From Croceicoccus sp. (lineage in GTDB: Bacteria > Pseudomonadota > Alphaproteobacteria > Sphingomonadales > Sphingomonadaceae): a stretch of 21,060 bases of DNA. Shown here piece after piece: positions 1 to 7,679 of this stretch. The DNA is taken from NCBI GenBank assembly GCA_029936705.1, contig JAPYSD010000008.1, positions 1 through 21,060 of the forward strand, given 5' to 3'. The notes under the pieces are model-generated. The model was not told the DNA's origin and ran no database searches. It was given only the letters and a program-made list of their open reading frames with translations. Position numbers and translations under genes: made by a program. How positions within the stretch are numbered: position 1 is the first letter of the stretch; every line of letters begins with the position of its first letter.

Positions 1-1230
1 GTTTTCGGCCCGCAAGCTCGCGATCCGGTAATGAATGTCAGCGTCGAAACGGCTGATCGCGTCGCTGCGCAATGTCGCGTTGGGCAGCACGCGGGGGTGG
101 CCGCCCACCTGCTGTATGGCGCCGGCCCCGCCGTGTCTGTCCAGCCTTTCGGGATCATAGCCGATGAACGGCCCCGCATCGATTATATCGAGCATGTCGC
201 TGGCAAGATCTGCAGTCAGCCTGAGCCGATCGCCCGGCATGGCAATCGTCAGTGATCCGGCAATGTCACTATCGCCGAAGACGCCCCCGAGGTTGGTGAA
301 GCGCCATTCCTCGTTTTCATAGGTGAGAGCGGAATCGATGCGATATGTGCGTGTGGACGGTACCGCGACGCCCAGGAAGTCGAACAGATGGGCAATGTCG
401 AAGCCGCGTGCGCCGATCCGCAGGTCAGATCCCTCGATCCGGGTCGCACCCGCCAGCGTCCCCGTTATATCAAGGCTTGTTCGCGCTCCCTCGGCATGCA
501 GCTTAAGCCGGTTGCGCCCGCCCGCGATCGTCTCGTTGGGGCTTAGCAGGCTGCCCGTGATCGTGAACGGGCGGTCGCGCATGGTGCCATCGCCCGAGAA
601 ACGGATATCGCTGTCGAACTGCGTGTCCTGCGCCTCCACCGTTTCGATACCGATATCGGCACTCAGCTGCATTTGGGGGTCGCGATAGCCGACTTCGGTT
701 CCGCTGATCGTGCCGCGCTGGATTTCGGGCAGCTCCAGCGGCTCGCCTTCCGCCTCGGGTTCGCCAAAGGTCCAGCTGTTGCGTCCGCCCTCCTGATCCC
801 ATTCCAGCGCTATGCGGCTGCCTTGCAGTTCGATCCATCGAAGCTGAGTTCGTCCGAAAATCAGGGGGAGCGTGCTGACGCGCGTGTCGACCAGTTCGGC
901 GCTGAGGAAATCGGCCGCGTCGGCCCATCCGGGATTCGATATGCGGATGTCTTCGGCCATGAACCGAACGTTGAACGGCGCAAAATAGAGGTTGAAGTCC
1001 CCGCCAACGTTCACCTCCCGCTCAAGCATGGATGATGCCAGGCTTTCGAAGGGATGCTTCAGGAAGCGCCCTTTCGTAACGAAAAGGACCAGCCAGATTG
1101 CGAACAGCGCCAGCAGGATTATCGCCAGTGCGCGTATTGCCGTCCGCAGGGGTCGCGACCGGCTTTCCAGCCAGGTCGGCGCCCATAAGCGCCGCCCTAA
1201 GTCGCGCAAACGCGCGAAAGATGCCGACAT
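1..1230 (-). CDS. AsmA family protein (C-terminus beyond left edge)
   Basis: The minus frame is open from an ATG at 1230 to the window edge (410 codons, no stop), so the gene is partial. The N-terminus has about 30 basic/polar residues, then one membrane helix (around residues 32-51, rich in A/I/L/W), followed by a long beta-rich region. The segment NPGWADAADFLSAE resembles the early AsmA signature (NPxWA...F). AsmA-like proteins are inner-membrane-anchored periplasmic proteins of the bridge-like lipid transfer group, linked to outer-membrane biogenesis; that role is family knowledge, not shown here. An in-frame GTG at 1236 is an alternative start; a TAA at 1243-1245 limits further extension. 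The Shine-Dalgarno is weak. Nothing in the neighbourhood indicates a specific substrate. Confidence 0.8.
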   Translation of the reverse strand, partial: MSASFARLRDLGRRLWAPTWLESRSRPLRTAIRALAIILLALFAIWLVLFVTKGRFLKHPFESLASSMLEREVNVGGDFNLYFAPFNVRFMAEDIRISNPGWADAADFLSAELVDTRVSTLPLIFGRTQLRWIELQGSRIALEWDQEGGRNSWTFGEPEAEGEPLELPEIQRGTISGTEVGYRDPQMQLSADIGIETVEAQDTQFDSDIRFSGDGTMRDRPFTITGSLLSPNETIAGGRNRLKLHAEGARTSLDITGTLAGATRIEGSDLRIGARGFDIAHLFDFLGVAVPSTRTYRIDSALTYENEEWRFTNLGGVFGDSDIAGSLTIAMPGDRLRLTADLASDMLDIIDAGPFIGYDPERLDRHGGAGAIQQVGGHPRVLPNATLRSDAISRFDADIHYRIASLRAEN

Positions 1231-1259
1231 GTCCACGCAGCATTAAACCTAAGCGGTCT

Positions 1260-1826
1260 GCGCGGGTTCCTGCGATGAATGTACGACCGCTTCCGACGAG
1301 TTTGTCGAGGGCTGGGCATGTCCGCTATGTCGGCGGGAGCGACCGCTGTGCCGGAGTCACTAAGAACCGGCAGCCGTTGACCACAATCGGTCGTTCAGTC
1401 AGCAACCGTGAACGTCCGCTTCTGAGAGAAGCTGCCGATGAGATGCCATAATATGGATGATCAGCAAAGCGCACCATTTGGTTGCGGAAATTACGGCGAT
1501 CCGGGCAATGCCCTTGCGCTCCATCGCGTCGAGCATGTTCTGCGTGCCTTGGGTATAGGGCGGCGGGGGCGACAAGGGCGTTGCTGGGCGAGAAAGCCAC
1601 GCCGAGCGCGGAGATAACGGCATCGCAGCCTTCCAGCGAGGCAGCCAAATCGTCCTCCAGCACGTCCGCACCGCGTTAGATGACACCGTTCATGCGTTCG
1701 CCACCGTCTGGCGGCGTGCAGTCGATCGAGCAGACGTCCAGCCCTGCGCGCAGACCATGGTAGACAACCCCCTATCCCGGTTGCGCCGCCCCCCCCGAAA
1801 ACGGCGATACGATTGGAAACTGTCGT
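1260..1826 (-). pseudogene. NAD(P)-binding SDR / NmrA-like protein, multiply frameshifted
   Basis: Read on the minus strand, the pieces give a recognisable NAD(P)-binding atypical SDR. There is a Rossmann glycine motif RIAVFGGGGATG (near 1780-1812), then VVYHGLRAGLDV and GGERMNGVI, then GADVLEDDLAASLEGCDAVISALGVAFSP, then TQNMLDAMERKGIARIAVISATKW, and a tail SDSGTAVAPADIAD. The pieces lie in different frames. Visible lesions are: ACG where the start ATG is expected (1824-1826, spaced correctly from an AAGGA); a frameshift after the glycine motif close to a run of eight C's (1789-1796); an in-frame TAA near 1680; another frameshift near 1560 in a GC-rich run; and more shifts before 1330. This is a dead gene, not a sequencing slip at one site. 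Which oxidoreductase it was cannot be said. Confidence 0.75.
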
Positions 1827-1973
1827 GTTTTTCCTTGTTAAACAGTGCGAATGTCGGTTTTCAAATCGCGCCGACGCCCGCTATGTCCCCCCGGAGTAGG
1901 ATCTAGGCCGCTCGCGCCTTGTCTTTGGGCAGTTCCCGTCCGGCCCCCGGTCCCGTTTTCGGAGTGATGTACA

Positions 1974-2723
1974 ATGTTCGCCGGTAGCTATTGCGGAAGC
2001 CCGCCCGCGCTGGCGGATATCGCCACCCGCTGGAACGGCGACCTTTTGCCGATCGTGATCCTTGGCAGTGCGCTCGCCCTTGCGCTGAAAACGGGCAATC
2101 GGCTGGCGGCGGGCGGAGTGGCGCTGCTGGCGCTGGCGTTCGTCTCACCGCTTTGCGCGGCCAGCGTTGCGCTGTTTTCGGCCCGTTCGGTCCATCATCT
2201 GGTGCTGATCCTGGCGGCGCTGGTCTTCGCGATGGCGATGGACCGCCAGGCTGAAGGCCGGATGCGTCTGCCGGTCGTCCCCGGCACCATCGTGATGACG
2301 GCGGTGCTGTGGGCATGGCATATCCCCGCGCTCTACGATGCGGCGCTGGCGAACATGCTCGTCTACTGGCTGATGCAGGCGACGATCCTTGGTAGCTCCA
2401 TCGCCTTCTGGATGGCGATCCGCCGCGCCGGTGCGGTCGGTGCGGTCGGCGGCCTGCTGGGCGCGATGGTGCAGATGGGGATGCTCGGCGCGCTGCTGAC
2501 CTTCGCGCCCGAACCGCTCTATATAATGCACGCCCTCGCCGCGCCGAGCTGGAGGCTGTCCGGCCTGGCGGATCAGCAGCTTGCCGGGCTCATCATGTGG
2601 GTGGGCGGCATGGCGCCCTTCGCGATCGGCGCCATCGTCATCGCACGGCACGGATGGCAGAACCAGGCGGGCTCACTTGCGCCTGACTGCAACGCCCGAA
2701 GCGCGCCCCGAACCGCACAATGA
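1974..2723 (+). CDS. ctaG: CtaG-type (caa3) cytochrome c oxidase assembly protein
   Basis: 249-aa polytopic membrane protein with roughly six to seven hydrophobic helices. It carries motifs of the caa3-type CtaG family: SPLCAASVALFSARSVHH near residue 60, a WAWHIPALYDAAL segment near 113, and DQQLAGLIMWVGG near 203. The conserved His residues in HH, WAWH and the MH before the last helices are typical of the family, which is thought to help copper delivery or assembly of the oxidase. The ATG at 1974 has GGAG nine bases upstream. It is the first gene of the plus-strand oxidase locus and its TGA overlaps the next start (ATGA, 2720-2723), so translation is probably coupled. It is unrelated to the Cox11-type protein also named CtaG. 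Confidence 0.85.
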   Translation: MFAGSYCGSPPALADIATRWNGDLLPIVILGSALALALKTGNRLAAGGVALLALAFVSPLCAASVALFSARSVHHLVLILAALVFAMAMDRQAEGRMRLPVVPGTIVMTAVLWAWHIPALYDAALANMLVYWLMQATILGSSIAFWMAIRRAGAVGAVGGLLGAMVQMGMLGALLTFAPEPLYIMHALAAPSWRLSGLADQQLAGLIMWVGGMAPFAIGAIVIARHGWQNQAGSLAPDCNARSAPRTAQ

Positions 2724-3211
2724 TCCTCTCCCTCGTCAAGGCGCTGCATATCGCCGCCCTCATCATCTGGTGCGCCGGACTGATTGGCCTGCCGCTGATG
2801 CTCAGCAAGCACGAGATCGGCGAAGGGCAGGCAAGCTACAGCCAGCTGCGCCTGCTGACCCACCGGGGATACGCCTATCTGGCGACGCCCGCTGCCATCG
2901 TCGCGATCGCTGCGGGCACCGCGCTAATCTTTCTGAACGAGGTTTTCACCCTATGGATGTTCGTAAAGCTGCTGGCGGTGGGCGTGCTGGTGTCGCTGCA
3001 CGCCTGGATCGGCCATCTGGTGGTGTTGATGAGCGAGCGGCGCGGGCAATATGCGCCGCGCAGCGCCCTGCCGATGCTGGTCCCGATTGCCATCACGATG
3101 CTGACAATCCTGTTCCTGGTGCTTGGCAAGCCGGTGCTGGACAACTTTGCGCCGGGCTGGCTTTCGCAGCCACTGGGTCATGAACTCCCGGTCGATGAGA
3201 CGCCGATTTGA
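2720..3211 (+). CDS. CopD-family membrane protein
   Basis: 163 aa with four predicted membrane helices. It begins with SLVKALHIAALIIWCAGLIGLPLML, a histidine-containing first helix typical of the CopD / HemJ-like superfamily (the same fold is used by HemJ protoporphyrinogen oxidases and CopD copper transporters). Further motifs are a THRGYAYLATPAAIVAIAAG segment and KLLAVGVLVSLHAWIGHL. The ATG overlaps the ctaG stop by 4 bp. Because it sits between an oxidase assembly gene and the oxidase subunits, a role in copper or heme supply is a reasonable inference, but no substrate is visible. The last 34 bp overlap the convergent DUF2231 gene. Confidence 0.75.
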   Translation: MILSLVKALHIAALIIWCAGLIGLPLMLSKHEIGEGQASYSQLRLLTHRGYAYLATPAAIVAIAAGTALIFLNEVFTLWMFVKLLAVGVLVSLHAWIGHLVVLMSERRGQYAPRSALPMLVPIAITMLTILFLVLGKPVLDNFAPGWLSQPLGHELPVDETPI

Positions 3212-3735
3212 TATTCGAACACCAGCTTGCCCCCGTGCCAACCGGTGAACCCGGTAAAGGCCACGGCGAAGGCAGAGATCATTATGCCGAAGGGCAGCAC
3301 CGCCTGTTCGTAACCCAGCAGGCGATAGCCCCAATTCATGCCAAGGATCGAGAGCAGCATCACCGCGATGATGAAATGGGTCCAGCTGGCCGCACGCTGG
3401 CGAATGCCCGGCACGCTGAGCAGTTCGACCGTGCCCGCCAGCCCCGCGACCACGCCGAACAGGAAGCCCATCCCCGCAGCCCACAGCCCCGCGCGCGCCC
3501 AGAACGTGTCGCCCGTCCACCAGTAGAACGCATCCGCCCCCAGCACGCATGCGGTCAGCGCGATCGGGAAGGCGACCAGCATCGCGTGGATCGGATGCCC
3601 CGCCACGGCGATGCGCGAATCCAGCCGATGGAAATTCCGCTGGTTCTCGACCGGGTCGACCAGCCGATCCGGATCATTTTCGACCAGTTCGGTTTCAGCC
3701 GCTTTTCCATGCATCTTATCGCTCATCGATTCCAT
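3178..3735 (-). CDS. DUF2231 membrane protein, antisense inside the oxidase locus
   Basis: 185 aa, four helices, with the hallmark GHPIHAMLVAFPIAL near residue 46 and WTHFIIAVMLLSILGMNWGYRLL further on: a DUF2231 protein of unknown function. The two conserved His of HPIH and a later WTH could bind heme or metal, but this is unproven. It lies on the strand opposite to its neighbours. Its 3' end overlaps the copD-like gene by 34 bp and its 5' end overlaps the subunit II start by 27 bp. Start choice: ATG at 3735 or the second ATG at 3726 (MSDKMHGK), which has a better purine-rich lead. DUF2231 genes recur near cytochrome oxidases and c-type cytochromes, so the placement is probably functional. 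Confidence 0.8.
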   Translation of the reverse strand: MESMSDKMHGKAAETELVENDPDRLVDPVENQRNFHRLDSRIAVAGHPIHAMLVAFPIALTACVLGADAFYWWTGDTFWARAGLWAAGMGFLFGVVAGLAGTVELLSVPGIRQRAASWTHFIIAVMLLSILGMNWGYRLLGYEQAVLPFGIMISAFAVAFTGFTGWHGGKLVFEYQIGVSSTGSS

Positions 3736-4410
3736 TCCAGGTGCCGCCCAGCCCGCCTGGCGGGCGCGGCTTGCCTTCTGCCCCTCTTTGCGGCTTGCGG
3801 GGGGGGCTTGTCCACCATCGATCCGGCCGGTCCGGCCGCTTCGCGCGTCGCGCAGCTGTGGTGGTGGATGCTGGGCGGCGCGATCGTCCTTTCGGCGCTG
3901 GTCTTTGTCCTGCTGTTGGTGGCGCTGTTCCGGCGCGGTGTCGCCGATCGCGAAACGCCTGAGCGCAAACGCGTCTGGATCGGCGGGCTGGGCCTCGCCA
4001 TGCCGATCACCGTGCTGATGGCGCTGCTCGCTTTTGCGCTATGGGTGGGGGAACGCAACCTGCCGACCGGCCCCGCTGCGCAGACCATCGAGGTGACCGC
4101 CTATAATTACGGCTGGGAATTCTGTTACGAAGACGGCAGCTGCTCGGAAGATGTGCTGCGCATCCCAGCGCGTCAGCCGGTCGACCTCGACATTACCGCG
4201 ACCGACGTGATCCACAGCCTGTGGATCCCGCGCCTCGCGGGCAAGATGGATGCGATCCCTGGACAGGTGAACCGCCTGCGGATCGAGGCGAGCGAGCCGG
4301 GAACCTATGACGCGGTGTGCGCAGAATATTGCGGCATCGGCCATGCCGGACATCGCTTCGTGGTGGAAGCATACGACAGCGGCGAGACGGCGACGGAGGC
4401 AGCGCAATGA
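3709..4410 (+). CDS. coxB: Cytochrome c oxidase subunit II, lipoprotein, altered CuA site
   Basis: 233 aa from the ATG at 3709. The open frame extends back to 3208, but that part is antisense to DUF2231. The signal sequence ends in a lipobox LFAAC, so Cys30 is probably lipidated. Two membrane helices follow (about 50-72 and 90-112), then the periplasmic cupredoxin domain. Seen motifs are VTAYNYGWEF and DVIHSLWIPRLAGKMDAIPG (His169), and the CuA loop with Cys204, Glu206, Cys208 and His212. The position that normally holds the Met ligand (Cys+11) is His215, in CGIGHAGHRF. His169-to-Cys204 spacing is 35, the same as in Rhodobacter subunit II. There is no C-terminal cytochrome c domain, so this is not caa3 in the strict sense. 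The ORF ends in ATGA shared with subunit I. The upstream region is coding on the other strand and no clear Shine-Dalgarno is seen. Confidence 0.88.
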   Translation: MHLIAHRFHSRCRPARLAGAACLLPLFAACGGGLSTIDPAGPAASRVAQLWWWMLGGAIVLSALVFVLLLVALFRRGVADRETPERKRVWIGGLGLAMPITVLMALLAFALWVGERNLPTGPAAQTIEVTAYNYGWEFCYEDGSCSEDVLRIPARQPVDLDITATDVIHSLWIPRLAGKMDAIPGQVNRLRIEASEPGTYDAVCAEYCGIGHAGHRFVVEAYDSGETATEAAQ

Positions 4411-6884
4411 ATCCGATCCGGCTCCACCGGGATCTGACCCGCGTCTGGCAGGGAGACGCCGGCTGGCAGGGCATATTCAGCAACGTCAGCCACACCGATC
4501 TGGGCAAACGCTTCATCATCGCAGCGGCGGTGTTCTTCGGGATCGGCGGCGTGCTTGCCATGCTGATCCGCGCCCAGCTGGCAACGCCGGAAAGCGCCTT
4601 CGCAGGGCCTGAGGTCTATGGCCAGATCTTCACGATGCACGGCAGCATCATGATGTTCCTGTTCGCGATCCCGATGCTGGAAGGGCTCGCGATCTATCTG
4701 TTGCCCAAGATACTGGGCGCGCGCGATCTCGCCTACCCGCGGCTGACTGCGCTGGGCTGGTGGTGTTACCTGTTCGGTGGCTCGATCATGATCCTAGCGC
4801 TGCTCGGCGGTGTGGCGCCCGATGCGGGCTGGTTTCTCTATCCGCCGCTGTCGGGCAAGGAATTCACCTCCGGCGTCAATTCCGACGTCTGGCTGCTGGG
4901 CATCACCTTCGTGGAGATTTCCGCAATGTGCGCCGCGATCGAGATCGTGGTGACCATCCTCAAATTTCGTGCCGCGAACATGGGCCTTACCAGAATGCCG
5001 ATCATGGCCTGGTATCTGCTGGCGACGGCGGGGATGATGATCTTCGGCTTTCCGCCGCTGATCCTGGGATCGATCCTGCTGGAGGTGGAACGCGCCTTCG
5101 GCTGGCCGTTCTTCCAGCCCGAATTGGGTGGCTCGCCTCTGCTGTGGCAGCACCTGTTCTGGCTGTTCGGCCATCCGGAAGTCTATATCATCTTCCTGCC
5201 CGCCGCTGGCGCATTGTCGACCATCATCCCGGTAATGGCCCGCACCCCGCTGATGGCCTATGGCGGGATCGTGGCGGCGGTGATGGCGCTTGCCTTCCTC
5301 AGCTTCGGGCTGTGGGTGCACCACATGTTCACCACCGGCATTCCGCACATGGCGCTGGGCTTCTTCTCTGCCGCGTCGGTGCTGGTCGCGATACCCACGG
5401 CGGTTCAGATCTTCGCCTGGATCGGCACGATCTGGGCGGGACGGCCCAAGTTCACGCTGCCGATGTACTACGTCCTGGGCTTCTTCGTCGTGTTCGTGCT
5501 GGGCGGGTTGACCGGCGTGATGCTGGCGATCGTGCCGTTCGACCAGCAGGCGCACGACACCGCCTTCGTTACCGCCCACCTGCATTACGTGCTGGTCGGC
5601 GGGTTCGTGTTCCCGATGCTGGGGGCGGCCTATTACTGGATGCCCCATGCCACGGGCCGCACGCGCGTGATGCGGGTGGGGGTCGCGGCATTCTGGCTGA
5701 TCTTCATCGGCTTCAACCTGACTTTCCTGCATATGCACCTGACCGGGCTGCTGGGCATGCCGCGCCGGGTCTATACCTACCCGGCCGAAGCGGGCTGGAC
5801 TTGGCTGAACCTCGTCTCCTCGGTTGGCAGCTTCATGCAGGCCTTCGGATTCGGCCTGTTCGCCATCGACATGGCGCTGCAAAGCCGCATCGGCCAGCGC
5901 ACGCGGCGCGATCCGTGGGAGGCGGAGACGCTGGAATGGGCGATGCCCACCCCGCCCACGCAGTATAATTTCGCCAGCCTACCGACGGTTGACAGCCGCG
6001 AGCCGCTGACCCGCGACCGCAAGATCGGTGCAAAGCTTGCCGCGGGGGCCGGGCTGCTGGGCCGTGTAGTTGACGGGCGGCGCGAGACGCTGGCGGTGGA
6101 CATGGTGACGGGCAAGCCGGAACATGTCGCGATCCTTCCCGGACCAAGCCGCCTGCCGGTTTACACCGCGATGGTGATCGGCGGGTTCTTCTTGTCGATG
6201 CTGCTCAGCGTCTATTGGCTCGCTCCGGTCTTCATCATCGGCACGGCGATCATGGTGTGGCGCTGGGCGGCCACGACCGGGACCGCCAGCGATTCCGGCC
6301 CTATCGACGCCGGAAACGGCGTGACGCTGCCGACCAACTTCGCGGTCGGCGGCAGCGTGGGCTATTGGGGCAGCGTGCTGGCCTCGGCAGCGAATGGGAC
6401 CTTGTTCGCCTCGCTCATCTTCGGCTATTTCTTCCTCTGGGTCGTAGCGCCCAACTGGCCGCCGCCGGGCGATTACGGCTCCTATTTCCTCGAACCGGCG
6501 GTGGTGACCATCGGCGCGCTGATCGCACTGGCCGGTGCGCGCATGGGATCGCGCGATTTCGCCCGCGCCCGCCTGGGCGCAATGGCGGGTGCGGGCGGGC
6601 TGGCGCTTGCAGTCGCTGCGCTGGTGATCGGGTCGCTGCGCCACCTTCCCGGCCCGACCGAGCATGCCTTTGCCGCCGTCGGCTGGACGCTGACGGGATA
6701 TGCGATATTCTCCGCGACGGTCGGTCTGCTGGTCCAGCTGTTCGTCAGCCGCCGCATCGCCAGCGGTCACGCTACCGCCGTGCGGCCATACGAATTGCGC
6801 ATTGCTGCTGTGTGGAATGATTATGGCGCGGGCGTCGCGATCATCGTCGCGTGGTTGCTCGCCCTGTCAGGTGGAGCGCTGTGA
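4407..6884 (+). CDS. ctaD: Cytochrome c oxidase subunit I-III fusion
   Basis: 825 aa starting at the ATG of the ATGA overlap. Residues ~1-570 are subunit I with twelve helices. Heme a ligands are His78 (TMHGSIMMF) and His393; the heme a3 ligand is His391 (TAHLHYVL). CuB ligands are His256, His305 and His306, with Tyr260 and Glu258 in GHPEVY, as in A1-type oxidases. D-channel Asp107 (GARD) is present. Compared with Rhodobacter subunit I as I recall it, N121, N139 and N207 are replaced by Ile96, Thr114 and Lys186, and K-channel Lys362 by Gln334 (PTAVQIFAW). From about residue 585 to 825 is a subunit III domain with seven helices (GYWGSVLASAANGTLFASL, WPPPGDYG). I-III fusions are known, for example in Thermus caa3. 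It reduces O2 with electrons from subunit II; whether it pumps protons normally is in doubt. Confidence 0.92.
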   Translation: MNPIRLHRDLTRVWQGDAGWQGIFSNVSHTDLGKRFIIAAAVFFGIGGVLAMLIRAQLATPESAFAGPEVYGQIFTMHGSIMMFLFAIPMLEGLAIYLLPKILGARDLAYPRLTALGWWCYLFGGSIMILALLGGVAPDAGWFLYPPLSGKEFTSGVNSDVWLLGITFVEISAMCAAIEIVVTILKFRAANMGLTRMPIMAWYLLATAGMMIFGFPPLILGSILLEVERAFGWPFFQPELGGSPLLWQHLFWLFGHPEVYIIFLPAAGALSTIIPVMARTPLMAYGGIVAAVMALAFLSFGLWVHHMFTTGIPHMALGFFSAASVLVAIPTAVQIFAWIGTIWAGRPKFTLPMYYVLGFFVVFVLGGLTGVMLAIVPFDQQAHDTAFVTAHLHYVLVGGFVFPMLGAAYYWMPHATGRTRVMRVGVAAFWLIFIGFNLTFLHMHLTGLLGMPRRVYTYPAEAGWTWLNLVSSVGSFMQAFGFGLFAIDMALQSRIGQRTRRDPWEAETLEWAMPTPPTQYNFASLPTVDSREPLTRDRKIGAKLAAGAGLLGRVVDGRRETLAVDMVTGKPEHVAILPGPSRLPVYTAMVIGGFFLSMLLSVYWLAPVFIIGTAIMVWRWAATTGTASDSGPIDAGNGVTLPTNFAVGGSVGYWGSVLASAANGTLFASLIFGYFFLWVVAPNWPPPGDYGSYFLEPAVVTIGALIALAGARMGSRDFARARLGAMAGAGGLALAVAALVIGSLRHLPGPTEHAFAAVGWTLTGYAIFSATVGLLVQLFVSRRIASGHATAVRPYELRIAAVWNDYGAGVAIIVAWLLALSGGAL

Positions 6885-7192
6885 TTGCGCTGACCCGCAT
6901 GGTGTCCGGCCTAGCGCTGTGGGCCTTCGGCTTCAGCCTGCTCTACGCCCTGCACGGCCTCGGCTGTTCGCTGGGGTGGACCGAGCCATCGCTGTTCGCT
7001 CTGACACGGATCAAGCTGTTGCTGATCGTGGCCTGGTCGGGTCTGATCCTTGCACAGGCCGCGCTGATCGTGTGGCTGCGCCGCTATCGCGGAACCCAGA
7101 TCGACGTGATCGGCATCGCGATCGGATGGATCGGCCTGTTCGCCACCGTGGTCGGCGGGTTTCCGATCCTCGCCATATCGAGCTGCGTGTAA
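6881..7192 (+). CDS. Small three-helix membrane protein of the oxidase operon
   Basis: 103 aa from a GTG that overlaps the subunit I-III stop (GTGA, 6881-6884). The frame is open upstream, but the overlap makes GTG 6881 the natural start. It has three hydrophobic segments: LALWAFGFSLLYALHGLGCSL, LLLIVAWSGLILAQAALIVWL, and VIGIAIGWIGLFATVVGGFPI, joined by a WLRRYRG basic loop. I do not recognise a family. Its position, coupling and size fit an accessory subunit or assembly helper of the oxidase (subunit IV is small and helical in many bacteria), but no sequence motif proves this. It is the last gene of the plus-strand oxidase run. Confidence 0.7.
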   Translation: MIALTRMVSGLALWAFGFSLLYALHGLGCSLGWTEPSLFALTRIKLLLIVAWSGLILAQAALIVWLRRYRGTQIDVIGIAIGWIGLFATVVGGFPILAISSCV

Positions 7193-7206
7193 ACCGGGCC
7201 GCCCGG

Positions 7207-7440
7207 TTACGCCGATACGCCTTCGATCTCTTCCTCACCCAGCCATAAGGTTTTCACTGTCATCCGGGCGAGGACATTCAATGGCCCTCCCAGCAACAGG
7301 CTCAGCAGGGCGAACAACGCGCCGAACACGAACAGGCAGAACAGCGTAGTGGCGGGAGGAATTTCGACAGCGTGTTTTATCGCCAGCGGCGCAATCGCAT
7401 TGCCTGCGATTTGCTGCCAGACGACGAAGAAGGCGATCGT
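7207..7440 (-). pseudogene. C-terminal remnant of an AI-2E-family-like transporter
   Basis: A minus-strand frame of 77 codons, with a stop at both ends and no start codon in a sensible place, encodes WQQIAGNAIAPLAIKHAVEI followed by PPATTLFCLFVFGALFALLSLLLGGPLNVLARM and an acidic tail. This matches the last two hydrophobic segments of AI-2E / PerM-type permeases (QQxEGNxLxP...lPPaltlfxqxlfGxLfGxlGlllAxPL). The rest of the ~350-aa protein is absent: upstream of the TAG at 7441-7443 the sequence is not recognisable. A truncated scrap left after deletion is the best reading. It converges on the small oxidase-operon gene with a 14-bp gap. Confidence 0.6.
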
Positions 7441-7679
7441 CTAGGTGACACAGAGGGAACGCTTCCTTGCGACTTTGACTGGCCAACGCTCCTCCGGAGC
7501 CGATCTTGAGCTGCCCAACCGAGAAGTTCTTAGGGCGAGGATATGACACTCCTAACGTTTCGGCGAACTGGAGTGGACGGTGTACGTCCACTTCGCAGGC
7601 TCTCAATCCAACAGAAGAATGTCAGCAATCGGTGCAGAAAAGACCGTTTTGTGCACTGCTCAACAGGGCGCGCGAAGGA
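7441..7679. other. Non-coding gap with an inverted repeat
   Basis: I see no credible gene here on either strand. The one clear structure is a hairpin at 7572-7592 (8-bp perfect arms AGTGGACG / CGTCCACT with loop GTGTA). It has no T-run on either side, so it is not a classic intrinsic terminator. It lies about 90 bp beyond the LysR stop and could stabilise the 3' end of that transcript. Confidence 0.4.

Noticed and set aside
3208..3708. N-terminal extension of subunit II
   Set aside because: The extra 167 codons are antisense to DUF2231, have no family match, and would bury the lipoprotein signal.
4317..4406. Earlier ATG for subunit I-III
   Set aside because: The first 30 residues overlap the CuA loop of subunit II in another frame; ATG 4407 with the ATGA overlap fits the family start.
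4794..5882. 362-codon minus-strand open frame
   Set aside because: Antisense to subunit I; rich in H/R/Q/E as expected for a reverse shadow of a GC-rich membrane gene.
7572..7592. Hairpin as a rho-independent terminator
   Set aside because: The stem is good but there is no T-run on either strand; it is described only as an inverted repeat.
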